From assembly GCA_015655075.1 (NCBI GenBank), contig JAATFT010000094.1:26853-90852 (forward strand): 64,000 bases of DNA, read 5' to 3'. The position numbers and the translations under genes are program-made. Positions 17,005-26,326 of the stretch are shown here, in pieces. A model generated the notes under the pieces. It saw nothing but the letters and a program-made list of their open reading frames with translations, had not been told where the DNA came from and made no database searches. How positions within the stretch are numbered: position 1 is the stretch's first letter; every line of letters begins with the position of its first letter. This DNA comes from Clostridiales bacterium (lineage in GTDB: Bacteria; Bacillota; Clostridia; Lachnospirales; Lachnospiraceae).

Positions 17005-18774
17005 TTATATATTTTTAAATTTTACTACCGCACTATTGAGGTTTTCAACAGAATCTGAGCTTTCTGTTAATGCGTTTTGGAATCGTTCCACATCTTTATA
17101 CAGGCTTTCACTGTTTTCCGCAACGTTCTGTGCGTTATTAGAACTTTCGCTGATAATGATTGTTACACTGTCAATGGCCTTTACAATACTGTTCATGGAT
17201 TCTTCCAACTGTCTTGCCGTATTCCTGAATTCATTCATAATCTGATCAACAGTTTTTGCATCACTGTCATATTTTTCACCTGTTTCAACCATCACCGAAT
17301 AATCATTTATAACTCTTGATTCAACAAACTCCAACATCCGGTTGGAATCAGCGGCCAGCTCTCTGACTGCCTCTATAACGGAATTGCTGATTTCCTGTAT
17401 CTGGTTCGCCGTTTCCTTTGAACGGGCTGCAAGATGACCAATTTCACCTGCCACAACGGCAAATCCTTTCCCCTGTTCTCCTGCTCTGGCAGCTTCTATC
17501 GATGCATTCAGTGCAAGCAAATTTGTCTGGGATGTAATATCTAAAATAGTATTTGTCAGTACGTTTATCTGCTCCACCTCTTTTGATTTTTCGATGGTAA
17601 CCTTAACATTCTGCCCTATATCCCGTAAAACATGTTTTGTAGATTCCTGGGCGTCGGCAGACGTTTTCTTTAGATCACCTGCACGGGTACTGATTTCCTC
17701 TGCTAAATTCACCCCTTTGTCTGCCTTGCCTGTGATTACCTGAATTAAATTATTTATATCCGTGGTTGAGGCATTTACCTCCTCAATGTTTGAAGCCGTC
17801 TCTTCCATTCCGGCTGACATTTCCTCCATAGCCGCCGAATTATCGGCTACACTGTCTATTACTTTACGGATTCCCGTTTCAAATACATTAAAATTCTTCC
17901 GCAAATCCTGAGACACATATTGAATATCCGATATGGTTTTTTGTAATTCATCAATAAAACTGTTAATTCCCTGAACCAGTTCCCCGATTTCATCATTGGA
18001 TTCAACAGAAATCCGTTTTGTAAGGTCTCCCTTTCCATTTTCTATATCCTTAGTAATTAACTGGAGGGCTTTCCTGGCCCGGATCGTAGGTTTTACCAAA
18101 CTAATGTGTATAAAAATCCATACCGCTAATGTAATTAAAACTGTTATAAGAAAACTTACAGCTGTTGCAATTAAGGCGGAACGTTTATTAACCTCTAAAC
18201 TATCCACCAGATTTTCGGCCAGGGTTTTGTTATAGGTGTTTAATCCCCGTAATTTTTCATATATCTTTACGGTAATAGGCTCCATTTCTGACAGGAACAT
18301 GGCATATGCCTGCTTCCCTTTCCCTGCATCGGATATTGTAATTCCTTCTTCCAGCTTGCTGTAATATTCATCATATTCTTCAAGCAAAGCTGTTACAGTT
18401 TCTGCATTTTCCGTATTCTTCATGCTTTCCTGAAGCAGCAGAATGGAATCCCTGGCCTGTGACTGGCAGGAATCTATAATTGTCTTATATTGTTCCCTAA
18501 CCTCTGCCTCCTCGGCCAGATAATATTTAGCTGCAAGACCGTCCATGGACAGGATAAAAGTATAAGCATCACTATAGGCGATCAAATCCTCCACATTGCC
18601 ATTGACAACTCTGTCTGCCGTATCCTGTGCCTTACGCTGATAAACAAGACTGATAACCTGTGCGACAATCGCTACAACAAATATTAACATAACCGCAAGT
18701 AATATTTTTACAGAAATTTTTAAATTTTTTATAAAGTCGTTTGTATTCAGAAAATTATTTGTGTTCTTTTCCAT
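17005..18774 (-). CDS. Methyl-accepting chemotaxis protein
   Basis: 589 residues. A cytoplasmic N-terminus is followed by TM1 (~18-44), an extracellular helical sensor (~45-195, four-helix-bundle type), TM2 (~197-224), HAMP (~225-280) and a long signalling coiled coil. The signalling tip has the near-invariant [20 protein letters not shown] and [12 protein letters not shown]. Receptor for an extracellular signal that controls CheA through CheW; no other chemotaxis genes are nearby, so it is an orphan receptor. RBS GGATGAGGG. The ligand cannot be told from sequence. Confidence 0.93.
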   Translation of the reverse strand: MEKNTNNFLNTNDFIKNLKISVKILLAVMLIFVVAIVAQVISLVYQRKAQDTADRVVNGNVEDLIAYSDAYTFILSMDGLAAKYYLAEEAEVREQYKTIIDSCQSQARDSILLLQESMKNTENAETVTALLEEYDEYYSKLEEGITISDAGKGKQAYAMFLSEMEPITVKIYEKLRGLNTYNKTLAENLVDSLEVNKRSALIATAVSFLITVLITLAVWIFIHISLVKPTIRARKALQLITKDIENGKGDLTKRISVESNDEIGELVQGINSFIDELQKTISDIQYVSQDLRKNFNVFETGIRKVIDSVADNSAAMEEMSAGMEETASNIEEVNASTTDINNLIQVITGKADKGVNLAEEISTRAGDLKKTSADAQESTKHVLRDIGQNVKVTIEKSKEVEQINVLTNTILDITSQTNLLALNASIEAARAGEQGKGFAVVAGEIGHLAARSKETANQIQEISNSVIEAVRELAADSNRMLEFVESRVINDYSVMVETGEKYDSDAKTVDQIMNEFRNTARQLEESMNSIVKAIDSVTIIISESSNNAQNVAENSESLYKDVERFQNALTESSDSVENLNSAVVKFKNI

Positions 18775-18991
18775 AGTTCCCTCATCCTTATGTAATAATT
18801 AATATAGTAAATATTAACATTCTAAAAAATTTAAGTAAAAGTCAAATTGGATATTCCAGATCTGTTCCGCTGCTTGCATATAATAAAAGTCAATTTAACA
18901 ATTTAGGACTTATTTCTTAATTAAATCCTTTTTTTCGACAAATGCTGTTAAATCAAGGCCTCACAAGAATTTTCCTTATGCTCGAGCTTTG

Positions 18992-19039
18992 GAATGCTCT
19001 TTCCAAGTCTTGACACCCATGGTTTTTTTCTTGTATATT
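18992..19039 (+). promoter_or_regulatory. Promoter and dyad upstream of merR
   Basis: TTGACA at 19010-19015 and TATATT at 19034-19039 with an 18-bp spacer. Immediately upstream, TTGGAA-TGCTCT-TTCCAA forms a perfect 6-bp dyad that could be an operator. The rest of the 18775-19076 gap is AT-rich with nothing else recognised. Confidence 0.55.
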
Positions 19040-19076
19040 GGTAGTATTTACAAGAATTACTATAAAGGGTGAGTAT

Positions 19077-19865
19077 ATGAAGTATAAGATTAGTGATGTG
19101 AAACATATTTTAAATATCAGCGAAGAGACCTTGCGCTATTTCGACAACAAAAATATAATTAATACAATCCGTGATAAAAATAATAATTACCGATATTTTG
19201 AATCTGAAGACATTAATAAAATCTTCGCATATAAAATGTATCGTTCCCTGCTTTTTAACATGAATGATGCAGACCAGTTAATTTCCGGAAACCCAGTCGA
19301 TATGCTGGAATCCAAGCTGAAAAAACAGCTTGAGGTCATTGGCAAAGAAGAAGAATATCTAATCAGGGCTAAAAAACATATTACCTTATTAACCAAAAAA
19401 GTCTGTAAATGGAAACATTTTAAAGGCGGATTTAAGGTTACCCGGTCACCCGGGTGTTACTATCACCGTAACCAGACAGACTCCTGCTTTATCAGGGAAG
19501 ACGAGGTTTTTGAAAACACCCGCCAATGTCTGAATTATCTTCCGGATATCTGGCCGTGTTTTTGTTATGCTCCGTCCCATTTCCAGAATATTTCCGGTTT
19601 TAGTTTTGGTTATGGTTTTTACACGGATCAGACTATACCCATACAGGGCCTTCTGCATCTTCCCTCCGCCAAATGCCTGTATACTATGTTTACCCTGGAA
19701 GGCGATCTGGTACAATACCTGCCCAATCTTCTTATAAAGGCAGAAGCTTACTGCAAAGAAAGCGGCTATACCTTAGAAGGAGTCATGCACGGAAGCATCA
19801 TACATGAAATAAAGGAAGAAAACCGTACCGTCAGGTTATTTGATATTTACATTCCTTTTACTTAA
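19077..19865 (+). CDS. MerR-family transcriptional regulator
   Basis: 262 residues. The N-terminal MerR winged helix-turn-helix (KISDVKHILNISEETLRYFD, then NNNYRYFESEDI) covers residues 1-70, a dimerisation coiled coil about 75-110. The large C-terminal domain (~115-262) has CYYHRNQTDSCF and FGYGFYTDQT and resembles GyrI-like small-molecule sensor domains in size, though the match is loose. The ATG at 19077 has AAGGGTGAG. It is convergent with the flavocytochrome-like gene, whose promoter carries a MerR-type dyad (21972-21992), so that gene is its likely target. Confidence 0.85.
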   Translation: MKYKISDVKHILNISEETLRYFDNKNIINTIRDKNNNYRYFESEDINKIFAYKMYRSLLFNMNDADQLISGNPVDMLESKLKKQLEVIGKEEEYLIRAKKHITLLTKKVCKWKHFKGGFKVTRSPGCYYHRNQTDSCFIREDEVFENTRQCLNYLPDIWPCFCYAPSHFQNISGFSFGYGFYTDQTIPIQGLLHLPSAKCLYTMFTLEGDLVQYLPNLLIKAEAYCKESGYTLEGVMHGSIIHEIKEENRTVRLFDIYIPFT

Positions 19866-19921
19866 ATTTACCGGATTTAATATTTTTATAGTTACATATT
19901 CATAACCGCAGCCTGACAATT

Positions 19922-21937
19922 TTATTCCTTGAATAAATCTATCTGGCTTCCCAAGGCATTTTCCGTGGCATTGGCACCGGCGAGCCTTCCGGAATTATAC
20001 GCCCAGCCTTGAGCCGCTCCTTCTATGGTATGGGCATAGTGGTCTGAGTATATTCCGCCGGCATCCGCACCCGCGGCATACAGGTTTTTAATTGATGTAT
20101 ATCCGTTTTCCGGGTCATCTTGCACCACTTCAAAATTAGAGTCGATACGGATACCGCCAACCGTACATAAATTATTTACACTTACTTTAAAGGCATAATA
20201 AGGTCCTTCACTCATCTGATACATATGCTGTCCGTCCTTACCGTATAAGGTGTCAACACCTTTTTTCGCATCTTCGTTATATTTATCCATGGTATCTTTC
20301 AGGGTTACTTTGTCCATTCCCAATTTTTCAGCTAATGCTTCAACGGTATCTGCTTTTACTACATATCCGCCCTCAACCATTTTGTCTACAATTTCGGTGA
20401 GCTTGCTCCATCCTGAATCAATGGGCGTTATTTCCGGCATAGGCCCCATGGCTATTTTTTCACTCATGCCTGCCGCTCCTGCCCCTTTTGTCTCCAGTGT
20501 TTTCAATAATTTTTCATTATATAAAAAGTATGCAAAATTACCTTGTGATATTACGGAATTACTGGATAAAGCCCTGTCATACACAATATCTTCGTTGGCA
20601 AAGCGTACCCCGCTTGCATTCACCCAGGGAATAAGCGGCACATAAGCTACGGAAGTGGTTGCCTGGTATAATTCCATATATTCATAGTCGCCTTCTATTT
20701 TGTCATTGCCTTCCACACTGAAGGTATGGGCAACCATGGCGGATAACCCTCTGGAGGCGGCGCCGATATCCCAGGCCATGTTAATACCGTCACCCGTATT
20801 GGAATTATATCCGGCGGCATTTACTGTTACACCGTTTAAGGCATTTTTAACCATCTCCGAATTTCCTACAAAGCCTCCGGTAGCAATAATTACGGATTTG
20901 GCTTTAATTTGGAGTTTGGAACCGTCCTCGGCATTTGCCGTAACTCCGGTTACTTTATCGTCTTCTACTATTAAACTGTCCGCCGGGGTTTCATAATAAA
21001 CCTTGGCACCGTAATCGGAAACAATCTTATCAAGCATTGCTCCCAGCTGTGAAGAAGTCTTAGTATAATCATCGTATTTGTGATATCCGTTGGTACCTTC
21101 TTCGTGGCTTTGCTGTACCGCTTCTTCTGTTTTATGAAACACCACCCCATGGGCTTCCAGCCAGTCAGCGGTGGTATGGGATAATTCCAAAAACTGCTTT
21201 ACCAGACTGGCATCTGCCAGCCAATCCATTTCCTCCATCCATTCTTTAAATATATAATCCGTATCAACCGGATCATCTCCTAATTTCCTTGCCTTTGCAC
21301 TGTCAGCAGCAAAAAAACCGCCTCCGTTAGCCGTCGTTCCTCCCGGAATAGCCGTTTTTTCAAGGACGATAACTTTTGCTCCATGTTCTGCGGATGTGAC
21401 GGCGGCAGCAACTCCAGCTCCGCCGGCACCGATTACAACAACGTCTGCTTCCAGGTTGACTACTTTACCTTCATTTTCTTTAGCGACTGTAGATTTCAGG
21501 GTATTGATATCTCCTCCCGCCTGGGTAAGGGCATCTTCCACGGCTTCCAAAAATGCCTCGGAAGTTTCGGTTGCACCGCTGACCGCATCCAAGCCGATAG
21601 ACTGTTTGGAAAGAATATCCTTGGTCAGGCTTTCCATGGCAGTATCACCAATTCCCTCCGTTTCCGCGGATTCCAATATTGTAATATTTTCAATTTTGCT
21701 TTCACTGACAGCTACTTCCACTTTAATGGTTCCGTCTTTACCTTCGGCCTGGGCTGTATAGGTTCCTGCCTTAAAGCCGCTTTCTCCTGCACTTTCTTTG
21801 CCTTCCGTACTTACTGTGTTTTCCGTACTTTCGGCAGTGATGCTGCCGGAAGGTTTCTCCTTCTTTTTATACGAGCATCCTGCTAACGCAAATACTAGAA
21901 TAAAAGACAATAATACAAAACATACTCTTTTCATCAT
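19922..21937 (-). CDS. Fumarate-reductase-like flavoprotein with FMN-binding domain, lipoprotein
   Basis: 671 residues. The N-terminal lipobox LAGC (Cys21) anchors it outside the membrane. Residues ~55-140 are an FMN-binding domain whose SGATETS (120-126) matches the ApbE flavinylation motif, so Thr123 probably carries covalent FMN. Residues ~163-660 are the FAD-binding fumarate reductase/succinate dehydrogenase flavoprotein fold: VVIGAGGAGVAAAV, TTANGGGFF, and HTIEGAAQGWAYNSGRLAG near the C-terminus. The layout is that of extracellular flavin reductases that use fumarate, urocanate, cinnamates or similar enoates as electron acceptors, with the FMN domain replacing a cytochrome as electron relay. 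Electron donor and acceptor are unknown. AGGAGG precedes the ATG; promoter with MerR-type operator upstream. Confidence 0.88.
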   Translation of the reverse strand: MMKRVCFVLLSFILVFALAGCSYKKKEKPSGSITAESTENTVSTEGKESAGESGFKAGTYTAQAEGKDGTIKVEVAVSESKIENITILESAETEGIGDTAMESLTKDILSKQSIGLDAVSGATETSEAFLEAVEDALTQAGGDINTLKSTVAKENEGKVVNLEADVVVIGAGGAGVAAAVTSAEHGAKVIVLEKTAIPGGTTANGGGFFAADSAKARKLGDDPVDTDYIFKEWMEEMDWLADASLVKQFLELSHTTADWLEAHGVVFHKTEEAVQQSHEEGTNGYHKYDDYTKTSSQLGAMLDKIVSDYGAKVYYETPADSLIVEDDKVTGVTANAEDGSKLQIKAKSVIIATGGFVGNSEMVKNALNGVTVNAAGYNSNTGDGINMAWDIGAASRGLSAMVAHTFSVEGNDKIEGDYEYMELYQATTSVAYVPLIPWVNASGVRFANEDIVYDRALSSNSVISQGNFAYFLYNEKLLKTLETKGAGAAGMSEKIAMGPMPEITPIDSGWSKLTEIVDKMVEGGYVVKADTVEALAEKLGMDKVTLKDTMDKYNEDAKKGVDTLYGKDGQHMYQMSEGPYYAFKVSVNNLCTVGGIRIDSNFEVVQDDPENGYTSIKNLYAAGADAGGIYSDHYAHTIEGAAQGWAYNSGRLAGANATENALGSQIDLFKE

Positions 21938-21964
21938 ATTTATCCTCCTCTTTATGATAAAAAG

Positions 21965-21995
21965 AGTTTATACCCTGTAGTAGGTACAGGGTCAA
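21965..21995 (-). promoter_or_regulatory. MerR-type promoter/operator of the flavoprotein gene
   Basis: On the minus strand TTGACC (21990-21995) is followed by a perfect dyad ACCCTGTA / TACAGGGT (21972-21992, 5-nt spacer) and then TATAAA (21967-21972, 17-bp spacer) or TAAACT (21965-21970, 19-bp spacer). A dyad sitting between -35 and -10, with a possible 19-bp spacer, is the defining layout of MerR-activated promoters. The convergent MerR gene at 19077 is the natural candidate regulator. Confidence 0.7.
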
Positions 21996-22029
21996 GGATT
22001 TTGTCACATATTTAACATAGGGTATAAAC
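21966..22029. repeat. Inverted repeat around the flavoprotein promoter
   Basis: GTTTATACCCT (21966-21976) and its exact inverse AGGGTATAAAC (22019-22029). The first arm includes the -10 end of the MerR-type promoter; the second may be an extra regulator site or a fortuitous copy. Confidence 0.5.
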
Positions 22030-22052
22030 AAGCTGCCAATGCAATAAGGCTG

Positions 22053-23003
22053 TCACCTCAGTATTCTGTTTGTATATTCCCTGATTACCTTAATGGAATT
22101 TTTAAATTTCTCCATCTCTTCCCCGGTCAGATGCACTTCTACCACATCCTGTACACCGCTGCGGTTTAGGATTACAGGAACTCCGCAGAATACATTAGAT
22201 TCACCGAATTCTCCTTCCAAAAGAGTAGAAACAGGAATGATTTTATTTTCATCATTCAGGATAGCCTTTATAATTCCTACCGCCGTGGTTGCGATGCCAT
22301 AACAGGTAGTCCCTTTCACTTCCAGGATATCAAATCCAACTCTTGTAATTCTTTTTACGATATCATCCAGATTTACGTTGTCAAATTCCCTGTTATCTTC
22401 AAGAATATCGTATATCCGCTTCCCGCCTACCGTAACATGGGACCACGGACACATCTGGCTGTCGCCGTGCTCTCCCATGGTATAGCCCTGAACACTTCTT
22501 GGGTCCACATGAAATAACTCTCCGATGAAATATTTAAGTCTTGCGGAATCCATGGCCGTTCCTGTTCCGATAATCTGATTTTTGGGCAGTCCGGATAGCT
22601 TATACACATAATGTGCAATTATGTCCACGGGATTGGATACTACAATAAAATGTCCCCAAAACCCGCTTTCCATTACCGAACCGACAATGGATTTCACAAT
22701 GCCGGCTGATAATTCAAGGGTATCTAATCTTGTCTGTCCGGGCTTTGGCGGCGCCCCTGCCGTTATGACTACGATATCCGCATCTTTGCAGTCTTTATAA
22801 TCCCCTTCGCTCACTTTTACATTTCTGTTTAAGTATTCCACACAATGGCATAAATCCATTACTTCACCGCGGGCTTTATTTTTATTTATGTCAATTATCA
22901 TAACTTCGTCGCAGACACCTTGTGTAATCAAACTGAACGCGGTGGATGAACCTACTAAACCGGCCCCAATAATTACTACCTTACTACGATTGATTGTCAT
23001 CAT
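22053..23003 (-). CDS. L-lactate dehydrogenase-like 2-hydroxyacid dehydrogenase
   Basis: 316 residues of the LDH/MDH superfamily. NAD-binding GAGLVGSS is at the N-terminus and the adenine-ribose Asp at IIDINK. Catalytic residues are all present: Arg in GQTR (family 109), Asp and Arg in MDSARLKY (168, 171), His in GEHGDS (195). Overall similarity is to LDH rather than MDH. However the specificity position 102, Gln in LDH and Arg in MDH, is Pro here (TAGAPPKPGQTR), so pyruvate may not be the preferred keto acid. The start was set at 23003 (AAAGG nine bases upstream) rather than a TTG at 23027. Monocistronic by position. Confidence 0.85.
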   Translation of the reverse strand: MMTINRSKVVIIGAGLVGSSTAFSLITQGVCDEVMIIDINKNKARGEVMDLCHCVEYLNRNVKVSEGDYKDCKDADIVVITAGAPPKPGQTRLDTLELSAGIVKSIVGSVMESGFWGHFIVVSNPVDIIAHYVYKLSGLPKNQIIGTGTAMDSARLKYFIGELFHVDPRSVQGYTMGEHGDSQMCPWSHVTVGGKRIYDILEDNREFDNVNLDDIVKRITRVGFDILEVKGTTCYGIATTAVGIIKAILNDENKIIPVSTLLEGEFGESNVFCGVPVILNRSGVQDVVEVHLTGEEMEKFKNSIKVIREYTNRILR

Positions 23004-23140
23004 CTTCTTATACCTTTCTCTACACAATTATTTTATGATACTGCAATACTATCAGAAACAACATCAGGAATCAATCGTGTTATTATATGAATCAGTATTT
23101 TTTAAGCGGCCGCCTGTAAAAAATATAATTATACCGAATA

Positions 23141-24400
23141 TTATTCAAAGTAATTGTTTTTTGTATAATAGATTGCAATTCTTTTTACACAGTCTCTTCT
23201 GTCACTTTTAACCTTAATCATAAAGTGTTTTGAAAATACGGCCGGGAAAGTGCAGATTGCCTTGTGTCCCATTGTGTATCTTTCACATAATACAATCGGC
23301 TGATAGGCAAATTCCGGCTGCGCTATCACCTGAAAGCCTGTGATCGATTCTCCATTTTCCAGATTTTCTTCCAATACCATACAATTCGCTAATTCATCAT
23401 AATCCAATTCCATAACAATTTCATAATTCGTATCTAATTCTGCATTTGTCTGTTCATAAATAGGATTGGAAAATCTTTTTCTTATAGCATCCCCAAATTC
23501 CAATATTCTTCTTGTATCTTTCTTAGGCAGCATCCCTTTGGAGTCGGGGCCGATATTGATTAATAAGTTGGAACCTCTTCCTACGGAATAATCATATAAC
23601 CCCATTAGCTGGTCTAAAGTTTTGACTGTATTCTCATTATTCTCGCTGGTAAACCAAGTAAAAGGCCGCATCTGCACATCACATTCTCCTGGTAAAAACT
23701 TTTTCTCTTTAAGGATGTGCTGAGTATCTGTTCTGATTGAAAAAGGTACTGTATCGGTAATATAAGAATTGTTTAACGGTGCAAATCCGGCTTCATTTCC
23801 AATCCAACGTGTATCAGGATCCCACATATCAAAAATCAGGATTTCCGGCTGCAGGGAGCGAATCACTCGTATTATCCGTTTCGTATCATATTCATGGTTT
23901 TCTGATCCGCAGCCGTCAAACCACAAATAATCAATTTTTCCATAATTACTTAACAGCTCTGAAATCTGATTTACAAAAACATTATCGTATTCCTTGTCCG
24001 TCATTTTTTTTCTTTTAGAACTAACATCAGCCGGTGAATAATATATGCCTATTTTCATTCCATATTTTCTGCAAGCCTGGACATATTCTAAAACCACATC
24101 ACCCTTTCCGTATTTCCATGGTGTCTTGGAGATATTATAATCTGTAAATTTAGACGGCCATAAGGCAAAACCGTCATGATGTTTTGCGGTTAAAATTGTA
24201 TATTTTGCTCCTGCTTGTTTGGCAACGAAAATCCATTGTTCACAGTTCAAATTTTCCGGCTTGAAGCCTTCCGGCAGAAGTTCTGATTCACGTCCATCCC
24301 AGTCTTTATGTCCAGGGTAAAAGGTTCTGATTCCAAAATGGTAAAATATTCCAATTTCCCATTCCATGAATTCCAATTGTTTTTTACTAGGCTTTATCAT
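23141..24400 (-). CDS. Alpha-L-fucosidase, GH29
   Basis: 419-residue glycoside hydrolase family 29 enzyme, removing alpha-linked L-fucose by a retaining mechanism. FHFGIRTFYPG-type opening (GIFYHFGIRTF), KHHDGFALWPS at 73-83 and the nucleophile Asp162 in YLWFDGCG are diagnostic. The C-terminal ~80 residues are a small beta domain. No signal peptide, so it acts in the cytoplasm on imported oligosaccharides. The ATG at 24400 follows AAAGGAGG and overlaps the GH20 stop codon by 4 bp, showing translational coupling. Last gene of the LplABC/GH20/GH29 operon. Confidence 0.92.
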   Translation of the reverse strand: MIKPSKKQLEFMEWEIGIFYHFGIRTFYPGHKDWDGRESELLPEGFKPENLNCEQWIFVAKQAGAKYTILTAKHHDGFALWPSKFTDYNISKTPWKYGKGDVVLEYVQACRKYGMKIGIYYSPADVSSKRKKMTDKEYDNVFVNQISELLSNYGKIDYLWFDGCGSENHEYDTKRIIRVIRSLQPEILIFDMWDPDTRWIGNEAGFAPLNNSYITDTVPFSIRTDTQHILKEKKFLPGECDVQMRPFTWFTSENNENTVKTLDQLMGLYDYSVGRGSNLLINIGPDSKGMLPKKDTRRILEFGDAIRKRFSNPIYEQTNAELDTNYEIVMELDYDELANCMVLEENLENGESITGFQVIAQPEFAYQPIVLCERYTMGHKAICTFPAVFSKHFMIKVKSDRRDCVKRIAIYYTKNNYFE

Positions 24401-26265
24401 ATGTCCTCCTTTATGCCTCTCAAATAATCTGCATACCAACTAATAACATCCTGAATTCTGCATAATTCCGATTCCTTGCTGACCCGCCTCCATTCCTGCT
24501 TATAGTAGTAAAGCCATCTTTCCAAATTTTCTGCGAGTTCCGCAGCCTCCGCTTGAAAAACAGTCATCTGGAGATATTCTTTCCTGCTTATAATCCCTCC
24601 AAGTAGATTCAAATACTTACATCCGTCAATCGCTACGAGATAAGTGGTCAATAATTCTCTTTTTTCTTCATAGGAACATGGGATTTTATACATGATTTGC
24701 GCCTGTATCTTATCTAATTCAAAATTACTGCTTTTTAATCGTTCTATTCTTTCTTTTTGCAGAAATCTTTTTTTAACCACTTCCTGATCTATATTATTAT
24801 ATAATTTGTATTCCCTGAAAATGCATATATCCATCCAACTATAAAATGCATTGTCATCAATCTGCGATATGCTTTCTGCCAGATTCTCACACTCCTTTCC
24901 AAATTCCAGAATTGAAATCATTTGATTTAATTTCTCATATTCCAAATGATACTTACTCCATGAAAAATGGGCACCATATATCATTCCAATGAGGCTAAAC
25001 TCAGGATGGTTTATATGATGATAATCGCCCCAGTCTGTATTCAAAATTCCAACAGCATGATATTTCTTCCCATAGTCCGACATTTTTTGGATATTCATGT
25101 ATGCTGTTAAAGAATTATTCACCAATCGTGTCCAGCCACTAACTCCCGGACAATTATAAAATATTGCCTGTATGTCCGAAAAATTTTTGCTTTCTTTCTC
25201 TGAAACATCTGCATCATAACCCCAGTTTAAAAACACCACCTCCTTAGGAAGCTCCATAATCAGTTTGGGATATTCGCTTATAATATCCCCCCACATCATT
25301 GGTTCACATTTCATGCTAATTAAATGCTCACAGATTTTCTTTACATATTCAATATAGGCTCTGCTCTTTCCTATTTTCTGACAATAGTTTTTACTTCTTC
25401 CTTTTCCCAAATCAAAAGTTTCATCTGCACATATATTAAATTTGTTTGTACGAAATAACGGATGATACTCGTCAATCATTTCTTTTACCAACACAATACT
25501 CTCTTCATTAGTAATATCAATGGTATGGTGAAATTGCTTATCCCACGCAGAAAATGGCTGGGTATCTGAATGTTCCAATTCGCATAATTTACAATACTGT
25601 TTTGTCCTCAATAATTTATACAGATGACTGAAGGTAGAAATAGAGGGAACCAATTCTACCTCCCTGTCATAACAGTAAGCATCCAGCTCTAAGATTTCTT
25701 CCGGAGTCAATGGCGTATCATCTCTCCACACTTCACTAAAATCACGAAATAAATATGTATTTTCCACATAAAGCTGCAGTTGATTTATTTTGTATTCCGA
25801 CAGATGATCCACAAGCCATTTTAAATATGACAATTTTGGGATCCTGCCCCTGGTTACATCATGGTAAAAACCTCTATATTTCATCTGTGCATAATCGTGG
25901 ATTACCATTCCAGGAATGAAAGAACCGGTCTGCCTTAAAATTTGTATTAACGTTTGCATTGCATAAATCATGCTGTGTTCACTGCCTGAAATTTTAATTT
26001 CGTTTTCTTCAATCAGCAGTTGATAATTATCTGGCTGCTCCTTTCTATTTTCAAAATAACAAACAGAAATATCGCCTTTTTTAGCTTTTCCATAGGAAAC
26101 GTGCAAGCAATAACCTGTTATCAACTGAATTTTACTTTTTAAGATAAGAGCCTGTCTATATATATGCTCACTACATTTTGGCGCCATTACGATATAGGCA
26201 CAATAGTTTAATAAAAAAGGGGTCCCTGTCTCTTCCATATAAACAGGCTTTGGTATGATATACAT
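24397..26265 (-). CDS. Beta-N-acetylhexosaminidase-like, GH20
   Basis: 622 residues. The N-terminal alpha/beta GH20b-type domain (~1-125) leads to a TIM barrel beginning YRGFYHDVTRGRIP (130-143), with the catalytic Asp281-Glu282 pair in FNICADETFDLG. The Glu is the acid and the Asp orients the substrate acetamido group. A C-terminal helical region (~480-622) is extra to the catalytic barrel. No signal peptide, so intracellular. It should release terminal GlcNAc or GalNAc from imported glycans. Paired with GH29, the substrate is likely a fucosylated host-type oligosaccharide. RBS TTGGAGG. Confidence 0.88.
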   Translation of the reverse strand: MYIIPKPVYMEETGTPFLLNYCAYIVMAPKCSEHIYRQALILKSKIQLITGYCLHVSYGKAKKGDISVCYFENRKEQPDNYQLLIEENEIKISGSEHSMIYAMQTLIQILRQTGSFIPGMVIHDYAQMKYRGFYHDVTRGRIPKLSYLKWLVDHLSEYKINQLQLYVENTYLFRDFSEVWRDDTPLTPEEILELDAYCYDREVELVPSISTFSHLYKLLRTKQYCKLCELEHSDTQPFSAWDKQFHHTIDITNEESIVLVKEMIDEYHPLFRTNKFNICADETFDLGKGRSKNYCQKIGKSRAYIEYVKKICEHLISMKCEPMMWGDIISEYPKLIMELPKEVVFLNWGYDADVSEKESKNFSDIQAIFYNCPGVSGWTRLVNNSLTAYMNIQKMSDYGKKYHAVGILNTDWGDYHHINHPEFSLIGMIYGAHFSWSKYHLEYEKLNQMISILEFGKECENLAESISQIDDNAFYSWMDICIFREYKLYNNIDQEVVKKRFLQKERIERLKSSNFELDKIQAQIMYKIPCSYEEKRELLTTYLVAIDGCKYLNLLGGIISRKEYLQMTVFQAEAAELAENLERWLYYYKQEWRRVSKESELCRIQDVISWYADYLRGIKEDI

Positions 26266-26326
26266 GCGTTTTCCTCCAAATTATTTTTTCCCATATTTTT
26301 TCTTTTTCTCTGCGTATCCGGTCAGA

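Noticed and set aside
21383..21886. 167-codon plus-strand frame
   Set aside because: Antisense to the FMN/FAD flavoprotein gene; Phe/Cys-rich composition typical of a shadow frame.
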